A DNA stretch of 64,000 nucleotides, taken from Helichrysum umbraculigerum. Lineage: Eukaryota > Streptophyta > Magnoliopsida > Asterales > Asteraceae. The stretch lies in the NCBI GenBank assembly GCA_949592205.1, contig CATIUR010000013.1, positions 1,922,001-1,986,000 on the forward strand, read 5' to 3'. The notes beneath the pieces were generated by a model that worked only from the letters and a program-made list of their open reading frames with translations, did not search any database and had not been told where the DNA came from. The position numbers and the translations under genes are program-made. This document shows, piece by piece, positions 22,656-33,933 of this stretch (positions within the stretch are counted from its first letter, which is position 1; the number at the start of each line of letters is the position of its first letter).

Positions 22656-24537
22656 GGGGTGTTAAGTGTACATATTTTAAACTAATTTAAGCCATCGATC
22701 TCTAATTAGGGAGCCTAATCAAGGGTCAAAATTCCTTAATGGTATCCTCTTTTAATTATTTATGAAAGATGGGTAAATATGAGAGTTTTGTAATTTATAT
22801 TGGGTATATTTGATATTATATTGTTTAGTTGGGGAAATATATAATTTTGAAGCTTAGAATGAGGATATATGATATTCTCCCTTTATTAGAAGATTATTAG
22901 TAGTTAAATTATAAAATTGAATTAAATTTAAATTAAATAAATAATAAATACTCCATAATAAAAATAAAAATAAATCTACTTATTATATAAAAGAACTATA
23001 CTAATTACTGTGGAGCTTCTAAAAAAAAAGCTACATTGGACTTGAACAGTCTGAAACTGTTCATGACTTTTTATGGACTACAATCTTCCCATGTATCTTG
23101 ACATTCAAGATTTCAATCGGTACTTCTCTCACTCTCTCATGCTTCTCTCTATAATTTCAAACGGTTTATGGACGACCACATAACACCAGCAGGAAATTAC
23201 TTTCATGGCCTTCAAATTTGGCAGCTGATTTTTACACAAGCTGTTTTATTTCCTCCACAGGTATCTAATGTAATTGGACATTTATACCCTCGAATCCTTT
23301 ATAAAATTAAAAACCTCCCAATAAGATCCTACAACCTACACAACAGTTATGGACGCATTCGATTTTTAATCTTAAAACTCTTGTATCAATGGAACAAAGC
23401 TTCAAGTAAAACCATTTCTTAAGTGAACATATACTGATTCCATGGTCTAATCTTATGAAAAATCAACCAAAATTTATTAATATATGATGAAGATGAATAA
23501 AATAAATGAATGAAATTCTCAAGTATATTCATCATGTAAAAATGTTAAAAGATGAAATTGGATAACGAAAGGTAATATTCCCCATAAATTGTAGGTGGAG
23601 TTTCTTCCCTCAAGGTATTCATAACAGTATATAATTGTTTATAAAGGTTGTCTTTCATCAAAAATAATTAGGGGAAAACAAGAACCCTAATATTTATGGT
23701 TTCCTTTTTTTTTTCTCACTAAATGATTATAAATATATTAGTTGGTGGCATCGGAGCTTAGGGTGTCGGGATTACCGCCGGCAATGTGAGGAGTGCCGAA
23801 AATGAAGGAGATGGAGGAGGGGATGAAATGATGTAATCTGGTATTAACTATTAACTTTTAAATGAGAAAGAAAGAACAATAAGGGGTAAAATGAATTGAG
23901 GGCATAATGGTTAACTCAAATTACATGCCTGTGGAGGAAGCATAACAACCTGTGGCAAAATCACTTGCCTTCAAATTTATAACCATATTTATGTTTTTTA
24001 GGTATGTCTCTTGAATCTAGAAGTTATTCATTATTATTGTTGATTGATGATCTTAGAATGGTATTTAACATCACTTAATGCTCAAGTTTTGCCTATACTT
24101 ATTCCCTTGCCAGTACGGTTATCTGGTAAGCCATCTTTTTTTTTTTTTTTGGTCTTATTTACAGGTTTAAATCGTTTTGATTTCTTGCAAACCATTCATT
24201 GTGGGTGTTTTTTATATTATGGTGTTTGCTTGGTTGTTTTTTCTCTATGCTTTTCTTTTTTGAAGACTTTTTTCTTCTCTGATTGCTTGCTCTGCCTTGA
24301 ATCATCACTTGGCTCTGTTTATACTGTTTATACTATTTACTGTGTGTGTTTTTTTTTTGTTTTGTTTTTTTTTTTTAAAAACTTCCTTATATTTTCAATT
24401 TGTGAGGAGTTTGTATTTTAGTGATATTAGCTTCTACGTAGATAGTTAGATATAAGGTTTTCATAATTGTACTTCAAAGCTAAAAATTCCAGCATTAGAT
24501 CTTTTGTATGTTGGGTTCAGTCTAAAGTTGCTTCTAT
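22656..24537. other. Non-coding stretch
   Basis: AT-rich, with poly-T runs (24138-24151, 24349-24377). Open frames at 23168-23422 and 24044-24421 are low-complexity or lack any family signature, and I do not call them. No element ends are supported. Confidence 0.45.
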
Positions 24538-24545
24538 ATTTTGGA

Positions 24546-25916
24546 TAGGGGTGTTCAAATGGATAGATCGGTTCAAAACCGATCCGTATACATGAATCCA
24601 AATGGATTATGGTTTCAAAAATATGAATCCGATCCGTCCAAACAAATTCAAAAACCGAACCAATCCATCCGAAATACTATTTGGATGGATCGGTTTGGTT
24701 TTTTGGATATCCATACACATACATAAATATTTATAATATCTACTAAAAATATGTTAGATATTATAATAAACTTATATAGAATGGATGGTTCTCATTTGAA
24801 CCTCCCAGTACATATATATGTGCGTGTAATACAATAGTAAAATGTGAAACGAAACTATAAATTACCTACACATATAAGTAAACAATTATGTAAACTAGAA
24901 ACTATCTATTATAAACAATTATGTAAACTAGAAACTATCTATTATATTTGGATATTTATAGAATATTAATAAGTTAGTAAACTATTTTGTACGTGCATGT
25001 ATACATATATAATGAATGAAAAATAAGTATTTATTTGTTATTTGGTTTTTTTGGATAATCCGGTTTGTAATTTACTAACCAAAATCAATCCGTGATCCAA
25101 AATAATAAGTTTGGGTTCTGATCCGAACCGATCCAAAGATCCAATTTAGGGATGGCAATGGGCGAGAAAAAACCCGCGACCTGTGGGTACCCGCCCATCG
25201 TGGGTGGGTAAACCCGTAAAATTTTTACCTATGGGTGGGTTATGGGTATGAACTTCTACCCGTTGGCGGGTCGGGGGCGGGTGTTGGGTATGAACTTATA
25301 CCCGCGGGTAAACCCGACCTGCGAACCTACAAAACACATTATAGATACCTACAAGTGGATTTGTATAATTTATTGCATATATATGTATACACGATGGTTA
25401 ATTTGAATTATATATAATAAAATTATTCCTATAGAGATTAAAAAATATAGTTTTCATGTTTCGAATAGCAAACTTATCAAATGATCACGAAAAAATTATC
25501 AAATAAATGAATAGTTATCGAACTATTAATCTACATGTCTTAAATTTTAACAATTTAATTCGTTAAAATTACGATCCATTTATTTGAACATGTTTTAAAA
25601 CATTTTTATACATGTAATTATATAAAATCATTTGATATTTTGATAAAATGTTTATATTATTTAAAACCCGTGGGTTACCCGTGACCCATGGGTACCCGCG
25701 GGTCATGGGTATGGGTATGGGTGTAAAAATAAACCCGCTAGCGGGTGTTCGTGGGTTTGCGGGTCAAAAAACTCGTCGCGGGCGGGTGATGGGTTTGACA
25801 TATTTGTATCCACGACCCGCGGGTGCCATCCCTAATCCAATTATCCAAACCATATGGTCCGATCCGAGTTATCCAATTGGATAATCCGGATTTATCCGAA
25901 CTGTGAACGGCCCCTA
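24546..25916. mobile_element. hAT-type non-autonomous element A (1371 bp)
   Basis: Starts TAGGGGTGTTCA and ends TGAACGGCCCCTA, an imperfect terminal inverted repeat. It is flanked on both sides by the same 8 bp, ATTTTGGA (24538-24545 and 25917-25924). An 8 bp duplication is diagnostic for hAT. The ends are packed with GGATCGGTTTGG / CCGATCC and GGATAATCCGG repeats in both orientations, likely subterminal binding sites. It has no transposase gene. A 33 bp direct repeat lies near 24890-24955. A second hAT element is inserted at 25147. Confidence 0.9.
25147..25834. mobile_element. hAT-type non-autonomous element B (688 bp), nested in A
   Basis: Perfect 11 bp terminal repeats TAGGGATGGCA / TGCCATCCCTA, flanked by ATCCAATT on both sides (25139-25146 and 25835-25842). 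Its ends are rich in GGGTACCC, GCGGGT and ACCCGC motifs, about a dozen at each end. No coding capacity. It is younger than element A, into which it inserted. Confidence 0.93.
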
Positions 25917-25924
25917 ATTTTGGA

Positions 25925-27788
25925 TATGGTATTGTGTTGGATTGGATTTGTGTTATAATTATTTGATGTTGTTTATCTAAGTTCAAAAAACCTATGAAGA
26001 TCTTTTGCATTAAATAATTGATTACATATGTTTTGTCTTCAATCTCCCTCGATCTTATGATGCTTGTCAATTAACGCTTTCATCTCTTCTTATTTTTCAT
26101 TTAGTGTTTAAAGCAGGCAAGCAGCACTATCAATAATGAGGAGGCAAGCAGTACCTTATACAAAAAACTCATTTCCTTGTATAAGGTACTAGGAAAACTC
26201 TAGGTTGTGTTACGCACAACCTTTGAACTGTTTTAGAATCGATAAGGAAATTGATACCATAAAATTGTAGTTAAAATAAGTCGTGATATTTACATTACTT
26301 TTCATATATGGTGTACAATAAGAAATGTTGACCTTATAGAAGGTATTGTACGGTACAATACCGAAGAAACTTATTACAATGGTATATATTAATTTTTATA
26401 CCATTTATAATTTGTAGTAACTTTCAAATCTTTTTATGTTATATTTCTTTGAAACCAAATTGACTAAAGCTAAAAACTTCAAAGAATTTAGATTAGATAA
26501 CGTTGAAAGTTTGTATTTGTACCCAAAAACCAACACTTCATTTTAAATAAATAAAAGAAGATAGTATTTTTATTGATTACGTGACCTTAGAAAAGTCATA
26601 TGACACTTACTTTGAAATCAATGATTTTTTTCTTTTTTAGAAAATGTCCCTAACATTGCGAAGTCTTCACTAAATTCTTTTTATTAACAGGTAAATGTAA
26701 TTTCATTTGTCAAACAAATTTACTACAACAAAAAAAAAAATTCAAAAGCTTTTATCTTAAATGTATACACGCTCTGTTTGGTAGAGAGCTTTTCGGAGCT
26801 TTTAGGAGCTTTAAGCTTTTAATTTTGAAATAAATGCTCCTACTAAAATAAAAGTTTTGTTTGGTAATACAAGCTTTAAGCTTTTAAACTAAATGGAAAG
26901 CTCCTAATTCCAACGCTAATACAAGTAGCGTTCAAAAGTGGATGAAGCTTTTCAAATGGCCAAACTTTAATACCCTTCCTAATCAAACAAATTGCATATA
27001 AATTCCCATTTTTTCTCGGGAAAGGTTCAGGGGGGATGGGTGTGTTATAGGAGCAGCAAAAGCAGACTCCATCCCCACCGTCCATTGCATTTCAACGGCC
27101 AAGATCAATCCAGCCAACAAGGACTAGACTGCAAATAATATGGTCAAGGGACCAAATGTGTAAATATGTTACACACCATCAATCAAGCTCGGTCAGCACG
27201 GTCACCTATCTCAGTAATTATGTTTTTTTCCCTCCCTCTCTCTCTACTGCAACAAGCAAAGACAATCTTCATCAAAATAATCATCTATTTCACAAAAAAA
27301 TCAACAAAAAAACACAAAAATTATACCGATCATCAACAAAAAGTCGCCGATCATCTACTGCACTTGTGTTGTTCCGTAATCGCACCGCTTCTGCACCTTC
27401 TTCGATCCTATGTTGCACCGCTTGCGCACACAGGTACATGAGTACATCTTACTCCATTGCGGCAGTAATTTTAATTCTGTTGATCTGTACTTGATCTTAG
27501 CCATTCAGTTCGTATTTGCATTCTGAATACTTAGGTATTTTGTTGACAAATATGAATTCTTAGGTTTTTGTGACTAGAAGTGAAGGTATAAAGCTTATTC
27601 TGTTAACTAACTTTGGTGAATTAGAATTTTGTTTATTGTGTTCTTGATTTTGTTTTTTTCAAATGTGTGTGATGTGGTTGTTTCTAAGTGGTTCTAATGT
27701 ATCTAATGTGGCTGTTATGCATTTAGGGTTGTTAGGTGAAGTAATTATATATGCAGTGCCCACAAGGTGTTTGATTAAATGTCCAAGA
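25925..27788. other. Non-coding stretch with a possible MITE
   Basis: AT-rich sequence. At 26764-26960 repeated 'gagcttt/aagctttt' blocks begin with 'ctctgtttggta', resembling a decayed MITE, but the right end is not clear. 27200-27440 looks like a transcribed leader (CT-rich, then an A-rich run), possibly the former 5' end of the Ulp1-like gene downstream. No protein is supported. Confidence 0.4.
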
Positions 27789-28085
27789 TAAGTCTCATAC
27801 ATGATCTATTCTTAGTCTTCCTTTTGTTTGATGGCAAACATTTAGGAAGCTTTTACTTTATATTGTACTCATGTCGTTCTTTCAATTCTGCAGGGATCCA
27901 CATAACTGCATGGGCATTCAACTTTGCATAATTAAAAACTAATAAGTCTCATACATGATCTATTCTTAGTCTTCCTTTTGTTTGATGGCAAACATTTAGG
28001 AAGCTTTTACATTATATTGTACTCATGTCGTTCTTTCAATTCTGCAGGGATCCACATAACTGCATAGGCATTCAACTTTGCATAA
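27789..28085. repeat. 154 bp tandem duplication
   Basis: The segment beginning 'taagtctcatacatgatcta' at 27789 recurs at 27943 and runs through the same 'ctgcagggatccacataact' block. Copies differ at only a few bases before diverging near 28085, so the duplication is recent. Confidence 0.9.
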
Positions 28086-28260
28086 ATATGCATATCGTCC
28101 AATCAAGTAAGTTTTTATAAGTGCTTACTGCATTATATATATATATGTATATAAGTTACTGCGTTTTAAAAAATGTCTACTGCATTTTTATGTATATTTC
28201 AAAAACAAATAGATTACTTACTGCACTTTACATTTGTGTATACTGCATCTTATTTTACAG

Positions 28261-29158
28261 GAATATTTACTACAAGAATTGTGTGTGTACTTTGGACCTT
28301 CAATGTTTAGAAAGCTTGTATGTTGGAATTCCAGTACAACAAGAGGTGATTAACGTTTGGACACATATACTCAACTATGAAGAGTCTTTGAGAGAGTCAA
28401 CTGATCAATGTGGTCATGTGTTCTGTGATACTAATACAATGGTAAATTTATTACTTTTAACAAAACATTATTGTTACATACTACTTTATATATTTTAATA
28501 CAAACATAAGACAAATTTATCATGTATACTTGTATATGCAGACATACAATAATATCAATCCTAAACTGGACCAAACAGTTCTTTCAACAAATTTCAAGAA
28601 GAGTGTGAAGTCATGTCTTATCCAGGCTTCAAAATCCAATTTTAGTGATACATCTGTGGTAATTTTAAAGCATAATTTATTTCAGCAGTTTCTCTCTGTA
28701 GAAAAAAACTGCATTCCATATTTTAACAATTCAATATCAAAAAGTATATGTTTATTTCTAGTAATTAATTTGATTTACTTTGTTGGTTCCTACAGTGTAG
28801 AATGTTTTGTGAATACCTTGGAAAGATTGAGAAGCACCCACAAACTGTTGAGTTGATGACGACAGAGATAAAGACTCTTGATGTTGAATGGGCAAACAAG
28901 AAAAACTAAGTGGATTGTGATGTTTTCCTGATGAGACATATGGAATCCTACAAGGGTACAAGCATCAAGGATTTCAAAAGCCAATTCAATAGTCAGATTA
29001 ATGTCTAGAAAAAACAGATTGAAGATTTGAGAAAGATATACTTGGCCAAGATTCTGTTATCCAACTTCAATGACGATTTGGATCATGTCAAAGATGAAGT
29101 GAGAGCTTATGATGAATTAAACAAGGATGCCAGGTTAACTTTCAAGAAGTACTCAAAG
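28261..29158 (+). pseudogene. Ulp1-like cysteine protease C-terminal domain, broken
   Basis: Three exon-like blocks bounded by AG/GT: 28261-28441 (LYVGIPVQQEVINVWTHILN-YEE), 28542-28658, and 28797-29158 (CRMFCEYLGKIEKHP, VDCDVFLMRHMESYKG, then EDLRKIYLAKILLSNFNDDL). This is the layout of plant Ulp1-protease-family proteins, many of them carried by transposons. Family members cleave SUMO-type modifiers using a His-Asp-Cys triad. The catalytic Cys block is usually DCG; here it is DCD. I cannot find the His-containing strand segment. In-frame stops precede VDC (28908-28910) and follow the SQINV block (29008-29010). Inactive as protease. Confidence 0.7.
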
Positions 29159-29344
29159 GTGAATATTGGTGGTACGTTGGTTGGTTGTAAAACAATTTAT
29201 TTTTCGTTTTTTGGTTGGTTGTAAAACATGTCTAATACTCTATGCATGAAATAGTTTGTATGCTTGCTACTTTTTGAATTCAAAGTCTAAATATCTTTTT
29301 GCATGAAGATAGTTTTTAGTTTTAAGACCATACTGTTAATAACT

Positions 29345-30260
29345 TATGTTAGTCTACTGCATTTTAAACATTTTTTACTGCATTTTAATCATATTGTACC
29401 ACATTTTAAAATTTCCACTGCATTTTATATTTTCTACTCTATTTTAAACATAAACATAATCTACAACATTTTAAATTTTCTACTGCATTTTATATTTCCT
29501 AATGCATTAAAGTCAGTCTACTGCATTTAAAACTATTGTATTCTTAAATTTATAATGCATGAAAGGTAGTCTACTGCATTCTAAACATAATTTACTGTAT
29601 TTTAAAAAAATAATCTACTGCATTTTAAACATAATCTACTGCATTTTAAACATAATCTACTGCATTTTAAATTTCCTAATGTATTTCAAAATATAACATC
29701 ATAAAAAATGATGATATGTTGTTCTACTGCATTTTAAATTTCCTACTGCATTTCAAAATAAATACATCACAAAAAAGTATGATATGTTGTTCTACTGCAT
29801 TAAAGTTAGTATACTGCATTTTAAATATAATCTACTACATTTTAAACTTATTGTACTGCATTTAAAAATTTCTGCTGCATTTTATATTTTCTATAGTATT
29901 TTAAACATATAATCTACTGCATTTTAAATTTTCTACAGCATTTTAAACATATTATACAACATTTTAAAAATTCAATTGCATTTTAAATTTTCTACTGCTA
30001 CTTTATTTTAAAATTTCTACTGCATTTTATATTTCCTAATGCATTAAAATCAATCTACTGCATTTTAAAAATAATCTACTTCATTTAAACATAAAATACT
30101 GCATTTTATATTCCCTACTGCATTAAAGTTAATTTTCTGCATTTAAACATCATCTACTGCATTTTAAACATAATCTACAGCATTTTATATCTTCTACTGC
30201 ATTAAAGTTAGTCTACTGCATTTTATATTTTCTACTACATTAAAGTTAATCTACCACACC
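29345..30260. repeat. TACTGCATTTTAAA minisatellite
   Basis: About 45 copies of TCTACTGCATTTTAAA, often followed by CATAA to give a 21 bp unit, over ~900 bp. Single copies also appear outside the block, at 28125-28250 and 30610-30990. Variants such as TACTGCATTAAAGTTAGT form sub-families. No coding frame. Confidence 0.92.
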
Positions 30261-30426
30261 AAATACATGTAGTAAAAAAAATAACAAGAAAAACATAAGA
30301 TGTGCAAAATCCTCAACTAAAAAAACTCAGTGACATTGTTCCTCACATTAAAAAACAATCTTCAATGTAGTAACTGAAATGTAAAATGCAGAAAAATTTC
30401 TTTTAAAAAAAAATGCAAATCCTCAA

Positions 30427-31549
30427 CTAAGACTCAGTGACATCATTTCTCACATCTCCTCCTGGTGTACTTTCAGCAGTTGTTTCTTCAGGTATGCTTG
30501 TACAACCCCTGCTATCAGCTTTGGCTGACATGGCTGCATTATATATATTGAAATAACATCATGGTATGTTAAAAAATAAAAATATACTTAACTCTTAAAA
30601 TTACATTAGCAAATTGTACTGCATTTCGATGTATATTACTGCATTTTAACAGAATTTGACATTATAGTACTTGTAATCTTGAATCCATCACCATACATAA
30701 TAAAAAAAATACCACATCATATAGTCAAAAATCATATATGAGATAAAAAACTAAATTACAACAAACTACATACAGATAATATAGATGTATGTAGACTTAT
30801 GATCATATACTAAAACTCTCGAAAATAACATTAGCATAAATGATCCTATTGTACCATTTAATTGCATTCTACCTAACAAAAACTAATGCATTTTGATGTA
30901 AGAAAATTTGACATTACAGTACTTGTTATCTTGAATCCATCAACATACCAAATAACTGCATTTTACACAACTAAATGCTGCATTTTAAAAAAAAATACAA
31001 CATCATATAATCAAAAATCAGATCTGATGAAAAAAATTAAATTACAAACTACATACAGATCAAATGGATGTACTTTATACATATAAAAAACGTACAGATG
31101 AAAAACACCAATATATACACATATATGCGATACATATATAATACTTACTTTTGTTAATGGCATCTACGTTAGGTGTGTTTTCTTCGAATGCAACAGCAAC
31201 TACAGGCGTTTCCTCTTCACGATCGACAGCACATGAAGGTGTATTTAGTTGCAACATTTTCCAAGGATTTGATGATGTTCTTTACGCAGATAAGAAGAAA
31301 ATCGTAGGTTAATAATCGTATCAAACAGGCAAACACAATTAAAATTATGAATTAGAACTTCAAATAAATAATAAATAAAAACAGACTCACCAGCTTGTAA
31401 GTAAGTCTGTCGAATTCGAACGACTTGTAATGATTTCGCCTCGTTTTCCCCTTGCCTGAAACCCTAACAACTTCACCGATCGGCGTCGCATCTTCCATCG
31501 GTCCTTCTTCGTTCACCGACGGTGGCGGGGAATCTTCTTCTTCGTTCAC
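30427..31549 (-). CDS. Small split gene of unknown function (possible)
   Basis: Exon-like blocks on the minus strand: 31549-31391 (53 codons, MNEEEDSPPPSVNEEGPMED, ending ...FEFDRLTYKL before GTGAGT); 31279-31149 (MLQLNTPSCAVDREEETPVV in frame, ending before GTAAGT); and 30533-30427 (TMSAKADSRGCTSIPEETTA, then ESTPGGDVRNDVTES-stop) after an AG acceptor. Blocks 2 and 3 join in frame. Blocks 1 and 2 do not join in frame with the acceptor I can see, so the true structure is uncertain. Acidic, low in hydrophobic residues, no known domain; the STPGG motif vaguely recalls N-termini of FAR1-related proteins. Could be a decayed gene. Confidence 0.35.
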
Positions 31550-31559
31550 CGTCCTGAGA

Positions 31560-32280
31560 TTTGGGGGAAAATGGAGATTGGAGAAAAGGTAATTAGGTGG
31601 AATGTGAAATTTTTACTTATCGATCCAATGTTTTAATCGAAGACTTAGGTTATCGATCTAAAAGATCTAACCGGATTTCATTCCATAATTTCGGAAGTTA
31701 CTTTAATTCAATATAATTTGAACATTTTGCGGTCAGCTCCAAAAGTATGAAAGATGTATGAGAATAGTCCCTGCTTGGTTGCTGTAGGGGGACATCAAAG
31801 ACACGTGGAGGCATCTCATTGGCAGACCCACTGCCTTACCTGCTCCTTCATGGAGCCCTGCTCCTAGGATCCATTTCTTTTTTTCTCTGTCTATTCCTTT
31901 AAAGTTTAAACCGACTTTCCAATTTGTCCATATATTCATTACTCAATTCTTCATAGATTCCTCTCCTGAATATTTAATTTGTTGCTTTACGCCTTTACAT
32001 GCATTTTGTAACCAAACATAAGCCACAAGACTTACATTTATGTAACATCAGAATTTTTTAAATTATAAGACTCTAATGTTCTTTTTCTCTTTTCTTTTGT
32101 ATATTTTTAATTTTAAAAAAGTTCTTTCAGTTTGAAATTTAATATATTATCTGTATATGTTTGTGCAATATTATCTTAATATTGTTTCTAAAATGAAAGA
32201 ATATTATGTTTTCATTCGATAAACTACTTTATTTATAAAGTGAATTTTTTGTTAAATTTGTTTTTAGCTTTGTTATCATT
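31560..32280. other. Non-coding stretch
   Basis: Includes a more GC-rich block (31735-31900) that reads like an old conserved piece (GGAGCAGG and GGAGCCCTGC motifs), but no protein, tRNA or known microRNA was recognised in it. The rest is AT-rich. Confidence 0.4.
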
Positions 32281-32309
32281 AATTTTATATTAATGTCCTT
32301 TTACACTTC

Positions 32310-32445
32310 GAAGTTACAGCTAGCTACAGCTAATTTACCAAACAGTTTTTTAAAAATAAAGCTACAGCTTACAGCTTCATCCTACAGCTACAGCCTACAG
32401 CTACAGCTACAGCCTACAGCCTACAGCCTACAGCTACCGCCTATT
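32310..32445. repeat. CAGCTACAGC-rich repeat
   Basis: More than a dozen copies of TACAGCTACAGC / TACAGCCTACAGC with 'accaaacag' at the left and 'ccatacaaacc' at the right. This resembles the core of a small MITE with a repetitive interior. Ends not defined. Confidence 0.55.
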
Positions 32446-32634
32446 TTGCCATACAAACCTTAAAAGTATAAAAAAATTAGGTTTAACTAACTTATATCTT
32501 TAGACATAAGATAATCATAATGAGTATTTGTAAAAGAGAGCTGATATATGCAACAAAAAAGTGATTTATACACCAAAGTTATGTTATGGTGCACTTGTAC
32601 CATTAGCAAAAATTGTTGTACAATATGGTCCATG

Positions 32635-32887
32635 GTAGGTTGGGCTATTGGCTTCCTAAAAGTCAGGGGTTCAACCCTGCTCTGGGTAAACATTAAGCAT
32701 GTTAGGTACACACACCCGTAAAACACATGAGGCCCTGAGGGAACTTGCGGATAAATGTTCATTCCAACTCCAGATGCTCCCACTGTGCCAGGGGAGTTGC
32801 CTGGAGTCATCCTTGTGGGGTGGACAATAACCGGTACCAAAGGCACACGGGACCAGAATGTTCCCGTCAATTTACACCTTTTTTCGG
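32635..32887 (+). mobile_element. SINE (tRNA-derived, Au-like)
   Basis: A ~253 bp body flanked by AATATGGTCCATG (32622-32634) and AATATGGTCTATG (32888-32900), a 13 bp target duplication with one mismatch. The 5' part contains TGGGCTATTGG and GGTTCAACCC, matching the A-box and B-box of an internal RNA polymerase III promoter at suitable spacing. The body ends in a short T run (ccttttttcgg), as in Au-type plant SINEs, not poly-A. Family name is by resemblance only. Confidence 0.8.
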
Positions 32888-32900
32888 AATATGGTCTATG

Positions 32901-33926
32901 AATAACTTTTTTGTTGTATTTATCAACTCTCTTTTTGAAGTAAAAATGTTCACAAATAATAAAAATTATAATGAATACACTTGTATAAATGGAAATTCAT
33001 GAGTTTCTTAAATGATATGTCACTTAATAAGGAAGTTTAAGCGTGTTTAATGTCCTTTAAGTGGTGTCATAAGGGCATAAGATAGACAAACTTAAAAATA
33101 AATTTGATCGAATGATACATTTAAAAAAATATTTAACTCTTTTGATAATTAAGTGTGTATATACTCCATGTCTTTATAATTTGTTACTCTTAATAATTCA
33201 AATGTGATTATCCATTAGGTAGAATTATTATGATATATTGATCATTAAGGTTCACTTCCCATGTAATATTTTACATTTATTCTTTCAAATAATGGTTTAA
33301 AGTCTTAGTTATGTAATATTTATTTGACATGTATTAACATATTGATATTAAACAAGATATGACATGCCTTTGCATTGCGATGGGATATATCTAATATTAC
33401 TAAATTATACTTGTAAGTCATATGTAATTGCTAAAGAGATGATGATAATAATAGATTATTTTATCGTATGTGCATACTATCGAGAAATACCTATCTTTTA
33501 TATCATGTTTGATGTATTTTAAAAAAATATATATCAATGTACATGTTAACTCATAGTAACCATACATTCATAAAAACTTATAATGATATATATGTTAAGA
33601 ATTAAAAGTTTGTTTAATATTTAACAATTTTAAAAACGAAAAGTCAATTAAATCCTATTAGACTAAAAATCTAAAATACGCATTCATTCTCATATAAGTT
33701 TTTCAAAGTCAAGAAATACTGGCCAACTTTAAGTTTTTGGAGGCAATAAGCAAAATCTGTAATTATTCAAAGAAAGACCAAATAATAAAAGGCTAATTAG
33801 TAGTATCTTAAGTTTGTTAATTTATATGCTTAAATGTATTAATTTGGTACTATTTCGTACGAACGTACATTGTTGAATTAGTATTATATGTGATTGATCG
33901 ATGCATGTATACATAAGTAATTTAAT
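32901..33926. other. Non-coding stretch, nothing recognised
   Basis: Very AT-rich sequence with no frame, terminal repeat or motif that I can support. Confidence 0.5.
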
Positions 33927-33933
33927 ATTGCAA

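Noticed and set aside
23168..23422. 84-codon frame starting MDDHITPAGNYFHG
   Set aside because: Starts like protein but loses this quickly; no family, no splice context; left uncalled.
24044..24421. 125-codon Phe-rich frame
   Set aside because: Made by T-rich low-complexity DNA; no homology, no splice or promoter context.
31735..31900. Possible microRNA precursor (GC-rich block with GGAGCAGG/GGAGCCCTGC)
   Set aside because: No match to a plant microRNA I know, and no long stem with a proper star strand could be drawn by eye.
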